A stretch of 64,000 nucleotides of DNA. Origin: Terripilifer ovatus. Lineage in GTDB: Bacteria; Pseudomonadota; Alphaproteobacteria; Rhizobiales; Beijerinckiaceae. The notes beneath the pieces were generated by a model. It did no database searches and was not told the origin of the DNA. It saw only the letters and a list, made by a program, of their open reading frames with translations. The translations under genes and the position numbers were made by a program. The stretch covers positions 1-64,000 of the forward strand of contig JARHVB010000028.1 in NCBI GenBank assembly GCA_029222685.1, in the 5' to 3' direction. Shown piece by piece: positions 34,250-43,549 of this stretch (its first letter is position 1; each line of letters opens with the position of its first letter).

Positions 34250-34273
34250 GGCGTCACTCCATCAGTATTTTGA

Positions 34274-35983
34274 TCAGAAGGTCTTGCCGGCGAGCAGGGT
34301 GAAATGCTCGACGATCGGACCAAGCGCGAGGGCGGGGAAGAACTGCAGGCCGCCGACAATGAGGATGATGCCGACGAGCAGGCCGACGAAGAGCGGCGTC
34401 GTGGTGGGGAACGTGCCCGCCGACTCAGCCGTCTTCTTCTTGGCGGCCAGCGAACCGGCAATCGCCATTACCGGCACCACATAGGCGAAGCGTCCCAGCG
34501 CCATCGAGATGCCAAGGGTCGTGTTGTACCAGGGCGTGTTGGCGCTGAGCCCGGCGAAGGCGGAACCGTTGTTGCCGGTGGCCGACGAATAGGCATAGAG
34601 AATCTCCGACAAGCCATGAGGTCCGTTGTTGGCCAGGCTCGCCAGCGCCGACGGCAGCACGGCGGCGACGGCGGAAAAGCCGAGGATGACCAGCGGCAGG
34701 ATCAGCACCGCCAGCATGGCGAGCTTCATCTCCCGCACTTCGATCTTCTTGCCGAGGAATTCCGGCGTGCGGCCGACCATCAGCCCGGCAATGAACACCG
34801 CGAGAATGGCGAAGACGATCATGCCGTAGAGGCCGGAGCCGACGCCGCCCGGCAGCACTTCGCCAAGCTGGATCAGAAACATCGGCACCAGGCCGCCGAG
34901 CGGCATCAGCGAATCGTGCATGGCGTTGACCGCCCCGCACGACAGACCTGTCGTGATGGCGACGAACAGGGACGACATGGCCATGCCGAAGCGCACTTCC
35001 TTGCCTTCCATATTGCCGCCAGAAGGATCGACGCCGAGTGCTGTCAGCAACGGATTGCCGCCGGCCTCCGAGCCGTAGACGATGGCGACACCGGCGATCA
35101 GCAGGATGCCCATGCCGGCCAGCAGCGCCCAGCCCTGGCGATCGCGGCCGACCATGCGGCCGAAGGTGATCGGCAGGGCCGCGGAAATCACCAGCATGCT
35201 GAAGATCGACAGGAAGTTGGACACCGCATTCGGATTTTCGAACGGATGCGCGGCATTGGCGTTGAGGAAGCCGCCGCCATTCGTGCCAAGCTGCTTGATC
35301 GCTTCCTGACTGGCCATCGGCCCCATGGCGATCGTTTGCTTGGCGCCTTCCAGTGTCGTCACATCGACGCTGCCGAGCAGGGTCTGCGGCATGCCGGTGG
35401 CAACGAAGGCCAGCGCCACGATGATGGACAGCGGCAGCAATATATAAAGCGTCGCGCGGGTCATATCGACCCAGAAATTTCCCAGCGTCGCGGCGCTGGA
35501 GCGCACGAAGGCGCGCGTCACCGCAATCGCCAGCGCGATGCCGGTGGCCGCCGAAAGGAAGTTATGAACGGCGAGCCCGGCCATTTGCGTGAAATTGCTC
35601 ATGGTCGTTTCACCGACATAGGACTGCCAGTTGGTATTGGTCAGGAAGCTGATCGCCGTGTTGAAGGCGAGGTCCGGCGGCACATTGTCGAAGCCCTGCG
35701 GATTCCACGGCAGCACCGCCTGCAGGCGCAGGATCGCGTAGAGGCTGAGAAAGCCGAACAGGCTGAAGATCAGCATCGCCATCGCATAGGCGAGCCAGTT
35801 CTGCTCCTTGCCGGGGTCGACGCCGGAAAGTTTGTAGAATGCGGTTTCGAGCGGCCGCAGAACGGGCTGAAGAAACGTCTTCTCGCCGCTGAATACGCGC
35901 GCCATATAAACGCCCAGCGGTTTTGCCGCCGCGACCACGCAGGCGAACAAAAGGCCGATCTGGAGCCAACCGATCATAGTCAT
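34274..35983 (-). CDS. kdpA: KdpA, potassium-binding and translocating subunit
   Basis: A 569-residue membrane protein of the SKT channel-like superfamily, with about ten membrane helices and four pore loops. Selectivity-filter-like repeats are seen as [30 protein letters not shown], and related Gly-rich segments [12 protein letters not shown] and [15 protein letters not shown]. It binds potassium at micromolar levels and passes it into KdpB. GGAGGATTTCC precedes the ATG. Length equals the family norm. Confidence 0.97.
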   Translation of the reverse strand: MTMIGWLQIGLLFACVVAAAKPLGVYMARVFSGEKTFLQPVLRPLETAFYKLSGVDPGKEQNWLAYAMAMLIFSLFGFLSLYAILRLQAVLPWNPQGFDNVPPDLAFNTAISFLTNTNWQSYVGETTMSNFTQMAGLAVHNFLSAATGIALAIAVTRAFVRSSAATLGNFWVDMTRATLYILLPLSIIVALAFVATGMPQTLLGSVDVTTLEGAKQTIAMGPMASQEAIKQLGTNGGGFLNANAAHPFENPNAVSNFLSIFSMLVISAALPITFGRMVGRDRQGWALLAGMGILLIAGVAIVYGSEAGGNPLLTALGVDPSGGNMEGKEVRFGMAMSSLFVAITTGLSCGAVNAMHDSLMPLGGLVPMFLIQLGEVLPGGVGSGLYGMIVFAILAVFIAGLMVGRTPEFLGKKIEVREMKLAMLAVLILPLVILGFSAVAAVLPSALASLANNGPHGLSEILYAYSSATGNNGSAFAGLSANTPWYNTTLGISMALGRFAYVVPVMAIAGSLAAKKKTAESAGTFPTTTPLFVGLLVGIILIVGGLQFFPALALGPIVEHFTLLAGKTF

Positions 35984-36011
35984 GGAAATCCTCCGGAAAT
36001 GGAGCAGTCGC

Positions 36012-36098
36012 TCAGAAGCGCTCAGGCTTCAGCAGGGTGATCACGAGGTAGACGCCGAGACCCAGGGCAACGGCGAGACCGATCAGAGCGTCGAACAT
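36012..36098 (-). CDS. kdpF: KdpF, small stabilising subunit
   Basis: A 28-residue single-helix protein ([20 protein letters not shown] then TLLKPERF), which matches the KdpF pattern of a single membrane helix ending in LL-x-PE-RF. KdpF stabilises the KdpABC complex in the lipid bilayer. GGAGGCTTCC lies directly upstream of the ATG, and kdpA begins 28 bp beyond the stop. Too short for usual ORF thresholds, found by reading the gap before kdpA. Confidence 0.92.
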   Translation of the reverse strand: MFDALIGLAVALGLGVYLVITLLKPERF

Positions 36099-36108
36099 GG
36101 AAGCCTCC

Positions 36109-36192
36109 TCACGCGTGTTCGATGAGCAGCGCGTAGACGCACATGGCGGCGATGAGGGCGAAACCGAGGCCCGCAAAGATGAAATCAAGCAT
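36109..36192 (-). CDS. 27-residue single-helix membrane protein upstream of kdpF
   Basis: A 27-codon frame (MLDFIFAGLGFALIAAMCVY then ALLIEHA) with a good ribosome site (AGGAG, 7 bases before the ATG) begins the kdp cluster 10 bp ahead of kdpF. It is one hydrophobic helix with an acidic N-terminus and a short charged C-terminus. Unnamed tiny ORFs of similar look lie before kdpF in other proteobacteria as far as I recall, but I know of no function. It may be an additional small subunit or a leader peptide that couples translation into kdpF. Function is unassigned. Confidence 0.7.
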   Translation of the reverse strand: MLDFIFAGLGFALIAAMCVYALLIEHA

Positions 36193-36403
36193 GACGCACT
36201 CCTGTCATTTCAGGAGGCATCCTTGCGCCCGAAAGCCATCAGGGTTCGATTGGGAACATCGGCCGGCGGCATAAGGACTTCATAAAGACGGGCCGGATAG
36301 CCCGGCTTCAATGTCATTCCCGACGCGCCGCAGGCGCCGGGGATGACAACCTCCGCCCCTGCCCAACGCTCGACGGGTCTGGCCTCGCCCGCTATCCTGC
36401 CGC
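36193..36403. promoter_or_regulatory. Divergent control region of the kdp operon, with a short family A hairpin
   Basis: The 211 bp between the first kdp ORF (starting 36192, leftward) and the DUF3445 gene (starting 36404, rightward) must hold both promoters. A short family A hairpin (TGTCATTCCCGACGCGCCGC through GCGCCGGGGATGACA) lies at 36313-36348 nearer the DUF3445 gene. I cannot point to the KdpE site with confidence. Confidence 0.4.
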
Positions 36404-37267
36404 ATGCTCGCTCACCGGCCTTATGACGGCAGCTCGAAGCCCTTCACCATCGGCGTCCGGCCCCTCGAACCGGCGCGCTGGATCGAGCCGAATGACAAGC
36501 TTGAGAGCTATCTCGCCCAGAAGCAGGAGTTGTTCGCCGATAAATATGCCGATGTCTTCGCCGCACGCGAGAACACGGCTGACAGCCAGCGCGAAATCCG
36601 CGATGCGCTGGCGGACTATCTGACCGGGCACCATCCGCACCTCTATCGACGCGACGGTGTGCGCATTCGCATCGCGCAGGGCCCGAGGACCGTCACATTC
36701 GATGACGAAACACCGGCGCTGTTGCAGGCCGCCAACCTCGTCCAGGATGATCTCGCCATCATGCGCAAGGACGGCACCGTCTGGCGGCTGGTCGCCGCCG
36801 CCATCTGCTTTCCCTCGACCTGGGTGCTCCGTGAAAAATTCAACCGAACCCTGGCGGAAATCCATGCGCCGGTGCCGGGCTTCGCCGGCGAGATGGAGCG
36901 CCGCGTCACACGGATTTTCGACAACCTTCGCGTCGGCGCCCCGGTCGAGCGTTTCAACTGGTCGATCTATGACAACGACAGGCTGCATCACCCGTTGCCG
37001 AGCCCGACGACGTCCGACGCCGGCTTCATCAGGGTCGAGCGCCAGACCCTGATGAAAATGCCGCACTCCCGCGATATCCTCTTCACTATCCGCGTGCTGA
37101 TCGACCCAATCGCCGCGTTCCACTCAAATCCCGACGGCAGCAGGCTTGCGGCGTCGATGCGTGGGCAGTTGCTGGCGATGACGGATGCGCAGCTTGCCTA
37201 CAAGGGTATGAGCGAAAACAGGGATCGGCTTGCAGCTGAGTTAGCAAAGCTTGCCGCGCTAAACTGA
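36404..37267 (+). CDS. DUF3445 protein, heme-dependent oxidative N-demethylase-like
   Basis: A 287-residue DUF3445 protein. Characterised relatives are the alpha subunit of heme-dependent oxidative N-demethylase (HODM), which oxidatively removes a methyl group from dimethylamine via a PAS-like heme domain. Signature segments here are LAIMRKDGTVWRLVAAAICF, PSTWVLREKFNRTLAEIHAP, VPGFAGEMERRVTRIF, and VERQTLMKMPHSRDILFTIR with residues of the proposed heme pocket. No neighbouring HODM beta, gamma or delta (flavin, ferredoxin) subunits are present, as in most stand-alone alphaproteobacterial versions, so the reaction may differ. Start at 36404 opens the conserved region closely. Confidence 0.85.
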   Translation: MLAHRPYDGSSKPFTIGVRPLEPARWIEPNDKLESYLAQKQELFADKYADVFAARENTADSQREIRDALADYLTGHHPHLYRRDGVRIRIAQGPRTVTFDDETPALLQAANLVQDDLAIMRKDGTVWRLVAAAICFPSTWVLREKFNRTLAEIHAPVPGFAGEMERRVTRIFDNLRVGAPVERFNWSIYDNDRLHHPLPSPTTSDAGFIRVERQTLMKMPHSRDILFTIRVLIDPIAAFHSNPDGSRLAASMRGQLLAMTDAQLAYKGMSENRDRLAAELAKLAALN

Positions 37268-37312
37268 AACCCTCATCCGACCTCTGCTGCGCAAGGGTCG
37301 GATGAGGGTGGG
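37268..37312. repeat. Short intergenic palindrome, family D relative
   Basis: ACCCTCATCCGACCTCTGCT followed by GCGCAAGGGTCGGATGAGGG forms a hairpin just downstream of the DUF3445 stop. The right arm matches the ACCCTTGCGCAGCAAGGGTC segment of the copy near 27310-27345. Confidence 0.6.
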
Positions 37313-37380
37313 CTGCCGTTGTCTATTTGATTAAACTTCATACATACATCAGCTTCCGCTCAGAAATCCGCCAGGACCCT

Positions 37381-38757
37381 ATGACCGACGACGAACAGAA
37401 CCGCCTTTCCGCCCGCGCCGCCCGTTATGCCCGCGTTGGCGCCAGCGTCGGAGGCATGGCGGCGCGCATGGCAGGCAGCCGCCTTACCGGCGGCAATGCG
37501 ATGGATCCTGCCAATGCGGCGGCCTTCACCGCGGCGCTCGGCTCGCTGAAGGGGCCGATGATGAAGGTAGCGCAGTTTCTCGCCACCGTGCCCGATGCGC
37601 TGCCGCCGGAATGGGCCGACAAGCTGCGCCAGTTGCAGGCCAATGCGCCGCCCATGGGCGCGGGCTTCGTCGCCCGCCGGATGATCGCCGAACTGGGGCC
37701 TGACTGGCGCAGGCGTTTTGCCAGCTTCGACCTGCAGCCGGCCCATGCCGCCTCGCTCGGCCAGGTGCACCGCGCCACCTCGCTCGACGGCCGCCGGCTC
37801 GCTTGCAAGCTGCAATATCCGGATATGTCCTCGGTCGTCGAAGCCGATCTCAAACAGCTCGATCTGCTGTTTGCCTTGCGCCGCCAGTTCAACACCGCGC
37901 TCGACACGCGCGAGGCGGTGAAGGAAATCGGCGCGCGCGTGCGCGAGGAACTCGACTATGTACGCGAGGCAAAACACGTCGCACTCTACCGCTCGATCCT
38001 CGGCGACGAGACCACGCAGACGAATGTCCACGTGCCAGGCGTTCACCCGGAGCTTTCAACCCGCCGCCTGCTGACGCTCGACTGGCTCGACGGCGAGCCG
38101 CTGCTCGATTTCACCAAAGCCTCGCAGGAGGCGCGCAACACCATCGCCGCCGCCATGTTCCGCGCCTGGTGGCATCCTTTCGTGCGTCTCGGCATCATCC
38201 ACGGCGATCCGCATCTGGGCAATTACACCGTGTTCCGCGATGCCGGCGGCGAGCCCGGCGGCATCAACCTGCTCGACTACGGCTGCATCCGCATTTTCCC
38301 GCCGAGTTTCGTCAAGGGCGTCGTCGATCTCTATCGCGGCCTGCGCGACGGTGACGCAAGCGTCATCGACCAGGCCTACGCCACCTGGGGCTTTCACGGC
38401 CTGAGCCGCCAGCTCACCGACACGCTCAACATCTGGTCGCGCTTCATCTATGGCCCGCTGCTCGACGACCGGGTGCGCCCCATCGCCGACGGCGTCTCGC
38501 CGGGCGACTATGGCCGCGAGCAGGCGCGTCTCGTCCACGAAGGCCTGAAGAAATACGGCCCGGTGAAGGTGCCGCGCGAATTCGTCTTCATGGACCGCGC
38601 CGCCATCGGCCTCGGCGGCGCCTTCCTGCATCTCGACGCAAGGTTGAATTTCTGCGCCATGTTCAATGAGGCGCTGGGCGAAGGCTTCGATGTCGAGGCG
38701 CTGGCGCAGCGGCAGGCGAAGGCGCTGAAGGATTCGGGGCTGCAGCCGGTCGTTTAA
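37381..38757 (+). CDS. ABC1/UbiB-family atypical kinase
   Basis: A 458-residue ABC1 (ADCK/UbiB) protein kinase-like protein. Features: Ala-rich N-terminus (GASVGGMAARMAGSRLTGG), the family-specific motif KGPMMKVAQFLATVPDALP (equivalent of KxGQ), ATP-lysine segment ACKLQYPDM, catalytic loop HGDPHLGNY and LLDYGC in the DFG place. UbiB-type proteins have ATPase activity needed for ubiquinone biosynthesis and lipid homeostasis; paralogues are often uncharacterised. The start at 37381 is chosen since the conserved region begins soon after; the upstream 18 codons are AT-rich. No signal peptide. It stands alone between repeat elements. Confidence 0.88.
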   Translation: MTDDEQNRLSARAARYARVGASVGGMAARMAGSRLTGGNAMDPANAAAFTAALGSLKGPMMKVAQFLATVPDALPPEWADKLRQLQANAPPMGAGFVARRMIAELGPDWRRRFASFDLQPAHAASLGQVHRATSLDGRRLACKLQYPDMSSVVEADLKQLDLLFALRRQFNTALDTREAVKEIGARVREELDYVREAKHVALYRSILGDETTQTNVHVPGVHPELSTRRLLTLDWLDGEPLLDFTKASQEARNTIAAAMFRAWWHPFVRLGIIHGDPHLGNYTVFRDAGGEPGGINLLDYGCIRIFPPSFVKGVVDLYRGLRDGDASVIDQAYATWGFHGLSRQLTDTLNIWSRFIYGPLLDDRVRPIADGVSPGDYGREQARLVHEGLKKYGPVKVPREFVFMDRAAIGLGGAFLHLDARLNFCAMFNEALGEGFDVEALAQRQAKALKDSGLQPVV

Positions 38758-38780
38758 CGGAGCACTCACACCCTCCGCAA

Positions 38781-38924
38781 CGTCACGCCCGGCCTTGTGC
38801 CGGGTACCCACGCCGAGACATCGGATGACGCTGAAGGAAGGCGACGGCGATGAAGCGCCACTCATCCTGAACCGTCGTAGCGCCCCACGGCGTGGGTGCC
38901 CGCGACAAGCGCGGGCATGACGCG
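38781..38924. repeat. Intergenic inverted repeat pair, family C
   Basis: CGTCACGCCCGGCCTTGTGC through TACCCACGCC (38781-38814) and the inverted ACGGCGTGGGTGCCCGCGAC through AGCGCGGGCATGACG (38886-38922). Same layout as 1487-1622 and 14575-14706, with about 70 bp between arms. Confidence 0.8.
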
Positions 38925-38999
38925 GTGGAGGACGCAGGCCCAAGCCATGACATTTCCGTCTAACTCTGGTTAGCTTCCCAAAACAGGGAGGGCGTCGGC

Positions 39000-40028
39000 A
39001 TGCTGCGCAAATTCGCAATCGGCTTTTTGCTGATCTGGCCACACATGGCGGCGCTGGCTGCCGACAAGGTGAGCGTCGGCACCGTGGGCAACAGCAGTGA
39101 CGCGGCGTTTTTCATCGCCGCCGACAAGGGCTATTTCGCCGCCGAACAGCTCGACGTCGCTTTCGTTCCCTTCGACAATGCCGGCCGCATGATGGCGCCG
39201 CTCGGCACCGCCGATCTCGACATCGGCGCCGGCACGGCGATTGCCGGACTTTACAATGCCGGCGCACGCGGCATCGGCATCAAGGTGGTGGCCGACCGTT
39301 CGCGCATGCGCCAGGGCTATCTGTTCCAGTCCTTCGTGGTTCGCAAGGCAGTCATCGACAGTGGCCGCTTCAAATCATGGTCCGATCTGAAAGGCCTCAA
39401 GGTGGCGCTGCTGTCGAACGCCGGCAGCCCGGCCTCGGCGCTGAACGAGGCGGCGAAGCTCGGTAAGGTCAAACTCGCCGACATCGACCTGACAATCCTG
39501 CAATTCCCGCAGCAGGTGCCGGCCTTCGCCAACGGCGCCATCGACGCCTCGATCATGGTCGAGCCATTTACCACGCAGGTCCTGTCGCAAGGCACTGCGG
39601 TGCGGTTTTCCTCCACGGAAGACTTTGTGCCCTCCGACCAGATCGGAATGGTCTTCTACGCGGACAAATTTGCGCGCGAACACCGCGACATCGGCCAGCG
39701 TTTCATGAAGGCCTATATCCGGGCGGTGCGCGCCTACAATGACGCGATCAAGGACGGCCGTTTCAGCGCGGGCGCGAAGGGCAATGAGATTGTCGCCATC
39801 CTGGCACGCAATCTTAAGGTGAGCGATGCGCAGATCAGGGCGACCTGGCCCCAGGCGATCGATCCCGACGGCCGGGTCAACCGCGAAAGCCTGCAGCGCG
39901 TGCTCGATTTCTTCAAGCAATACGACCAGGTGTCGGACAAGTCTGTCACCGTCGACAGCGTGCTCGACATGTCCTTCGTCGAACAGGCATTGAAAGATCT
40001 CGGCCCCTATCAGCCGCAACCTGACTGA
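39000..40028 (+). CDS. Periplasmic substrate-binding protein, NitT/TauT type (paralogue A)
   Basis: A 342-residue exported binding protein: signal peptide FAIGFLLIWPHMAALA, mature NMT1/SsuA-like fold (VGTVGNSSDAAFFIAADKGY, DIGAGTAIAGLYNAGARG, SWSDLKGLKVALLS). It is clearly related along its whole length to the protein at 45509-46558 (shared pattern of GLYNA-x2-RGI, QDFVVRK/QSFVVRK, PQQVxAFAxGAIDASI and KDLGPY/KELGPY). GGGAGGGCGTCGGC gives a strong ribosome site. There is no permease or ATPase nearby. Ligand unknown. Confidence 0.88.
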   Translation: MLRKFAIGFLLIWPHMAALAADKVSVGTVGNSSDAAFFIAADKGYFAAEQLDVAFVPFDNAGRMMAPLGTADLDIGAGTAIAGLYNAGARGIGIKVVADRSRMRQGYLFQSFVVRKAVIDSGRFKSWSDLKGLKVALLSNAGSPASALNEAAKLGKVKLADIDLTILQFPQQVPAFANGAIDASIMVEPFTTQVLSQGTAVRFSSTEDFVPSDQIGMVFYADKFAREHRDIGQRFMKAYIRAVRAYNDAIKDGRFSAGAKGNEIVAILARNLKVSDAQIRATWPQAIDPDGRVNRESLQRVLDFFKQYDQVSDKSVTVDSVLDMSFVEQALKDLGPYQPQPD

Positions 40029-40037
40029 CCACAGCTT

Positions 40038-41231
40038 TCAGGGTTGCGCCTTGCGCCAGGCCTTGTAATCGGCGCGCAGGCGCCTGCCCGCCGCCTCCAC
40101 CTGCATGCGCAGCCATTTGGCATCGCGCCTGGCGACATCGGTGCGCACCTTCTCGAGCCGGCCGCGGTCACCCGCATGGCAGGCGGCGAGTTCGCGCCCC
40201 ATCAGCAACAGCAGGTCCAAGTCGAGCAGTTCCACCGGATCGGTCTTCGCCTCGATCTTGCGGCTGTTGGGGCCGAGCCGGCGCACCACGATGCCGCTCT
40301 CCACCCGGTAGTTCGGATCGGGCGCGCGAAACGCGCCGCCGGCAATCTTCCCGCCGAGAACCGTCTGCGTTGCATCCTTACCCGAATAGATCCAGGCGGA
40401 CGCGCACAGCAGTTTCGATTCGCGCAGCACCAGGCCGCCGCGCCAGTCGCCCCAGGCAACGAAGCGCGGACGCCCGAGGCTGCCGGTTCCCGCCGTGCGC
40501 CGCGCGAAGCGCAGTTCGATCGAAGGATCGGGCATGGCGGCTTTCAGAGCTTTCAGATGCACCGGCGGCACCGACTTTGCCGGAACGGCCCTGTCGAAAC
40601 AGCGTGTCTGCATTTTTGCCCAGAACGCGCGCCGCTCCATCGGCGACAGATAGAGCTCTTCGCGCAAAAGATCATTGTCGCGTTCGAGAATGATCGGCCG
40701 CGGATCGGCGATGCCTTGCTTGTAGCCGGCCAGGATGCTTTGGCAGATCGCCTTGGTCGATGGTTTCTCGCCGGCGCGCGCCAGAGTTCCGCTCAACGCC
40801 AGCCGCACCAGATCGAGTGCATAGGGCATGACCGCGGCTTCATCGAAATCGTTGACGCCCCAGACCATGCGGCTGTCGGCATCGCGCCACATGCCGAAGT
40901 TTTCGAGATGGATATCGCCGACCGCCAGAATCGACGGACAGGCTGCGAGGTCCGGGCAATCGCTGAGGATGGTTTCGGCGAAACGCCAATAGGTGCCGCG
41001 CAGGAACGAGAAGGCATTGTCCTGCAGTTTGACATTCTTCTTGGCGAAGTCCGACGCCACGAAGGTCTTGCCGGTCTGCTTGCGCAGCCAGCTTTCATAA
41101 GCCTTGGCGGATTGCACGAATGACGGAACGCTAGACGTCGTCTCGGCTTTCCGTTTGGATTGGCGCTTGGATTTTTCTTTGGAAGCGACCTTGGACGAGC
41201 TTTCGAGTGAAGTCTTGGCGGCGTCGATCAT
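40038..41231 (-). CDS. DUF2252 family protein
   Basis: A 397-residue DUF2252 protein. The fold is related to aminoglycoside phosphotransferase/kinase-like proteins; the segment ILAVGDIHLENFGMWRD has the kinase-like HxxN loop and VNDFDEAAVMPYALDLVRL resembles the metal-binding DxD of the family. Function in cells is unknown. The first 40 residues are Ser/Lys-rich (KSKRQSKRKAETTSSVPSFV) and likely disordered. Start at 41231 (ATG) is preferred to the TTG at 41243 because GGACGTTCAC sits in ribosome-site position. It converges on the binding protein gene that ends at 40028, 9 bp away. Confidence 0.85.
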   Translation of the reverse strand: MIDAAKTSLESSSKVASKEKSKRQSKRKAETTSSVPSFVQSAKAYESWLRKQTGKTFVASDFAKKNVKLQDNAFSFLRGTYWRFAETILSDCPDLAACPSILAVGDIHLENFGMWRDADSRMVWGVNDFDEAAVMPYALDLVRLALSGTLARAGEKPSTKAICQSILAGYKQGIADPRPIILERDNDLLREELYLSPMERRAFWAKMQTRCFDRAVPAKSVPPVHLKALKAAMPDPSIELRFARRTAGTGSLGRPRFVAWGDWRGGLVLRESKLLCASAWIYSGKDATQTVLGGKIAGGAFRAPDPNYRVESGIVVRRLGPNSRKIEAKTDPVELLDLDLLLLMGRELAACHAGDRGRLEKVRTDVARRDAKWLRMQVEAAGRRLRADYKAWRKAQP

Positions 41232-41879
41232 GTGAACGTCCAATTCTCAAGCCGCCACCGCAAGCTGTCTCATCATACGACGCACCGGCAATGGAAACGC
41301 TAAACGGTTCGAAGTCCGTCAGGGGATCATATCGGCTTTTGTAAGAATCGAAACAGGGGCGACGCACACTGCTCTGGAGAGGTGCATGTCGTATCCAGAC
41401 CGGAAAGACGCATCGTTCGACGACGTGCCTGCGTGTGTCATTCCCGACGGCCGCGAAGCGGGCGGGCGGAAATCCAGATCTGACGGTTCAGCGTTTCGCA
41501 GCCCGCCATCTACGGGAAGCGGCCGGCGTCGACGCGCTGCAACGCCTGGTTTCCCGCTCGCGCCTGCGTGGCAAGTTCCAGGACATCCCTGACTGGTGTT
41601 CCGGGGACAGGTACGAGGCGGGTACATATAAACAGCAATGTAGCGAGCCTGGCTCGGTCCCGTACCGAATTCCGGCCCACGCCCTGGCGATTTCCCGTCA
41701 ACAAGCGCTTTTTACCGATCATTTTCGATAATTTTTTCAATATTTTGAGGATGCGACATGGTTGGTCACAGAATAGCAGCCATACCGTCCCGTTCCAGCA
41801 CGGACCTTAACCCACTCTTTACTCTGTTCGCACAATCTGTGAGCGCGATGCGGTCGGCGGTACCGCTGCAAGGGGTGAA
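41232..41879. other. 648-bp intergenic region upstream of the NtrC-type regulator gene
   Basis: Apart from the truncated repeat above, the stretch holds no convincing gene. From about 41574 the base composition drops, with an AT-rich zone at 41709-41760 (containing ATTTTTTCAATATTTTGAGG) that probably holds the regulator's promoter, and a ribosome site AAGGGGTGAA immediately ahead of the ATG at 41880. The open frames that cross this region in several phases have no recognisable family or start signal. Confidence 0.5.
41436..41573. repeat. Family A palindromic element, right end missing
   Basis: The left arm is intact (GTGTCATTCCCGACGGCCGC to GGAAATCCAGATCTG) and the inner region (GACGCGCTGCAACGCCTGG) and TTTCCCGCTCGCGC are present, but the terminal GTCGGGAATGACAC is absent; sequence changes at about 41571 to unrelated DNA. 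The break marks a deletion or an insertion point. Confidence 0.7.
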
Positions 41880-43370
<1,491 letters not shown>

Positions 43371-43549
43371 CTTCGGCCTCTGCAAACCGTGTGAATTCGG
43401 CAACATCGCGTGTGATTGCGCACGGACAAGCCAGCGCGATCTTTGCAAGCTTACAGACGTAACTTACTCTTGCGGAAAGCACGGCTGCGCGAGTTATCGC
43501 GCTTGCGCTGACTGCTCCGCATACAAGATTCGACGACTGTGAGACGAAG

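Noticed and set aside
32204-34273. 689-codon plus-strand open frame opposite kdpB
   Set aside because: Exactly antisense to kdpB, which has all P-type ATPase motifs; the product is a His/Arg/Asp-rich low-complexity sequence typical of the complement of GC-rich coding DNA.
34304-36040. 578-codon frame opposite kdpA
   Set aside because: Antisense shadow of a membrane protein gene with clear pore-loop motifs; product shows only charged low-complexity sequence.
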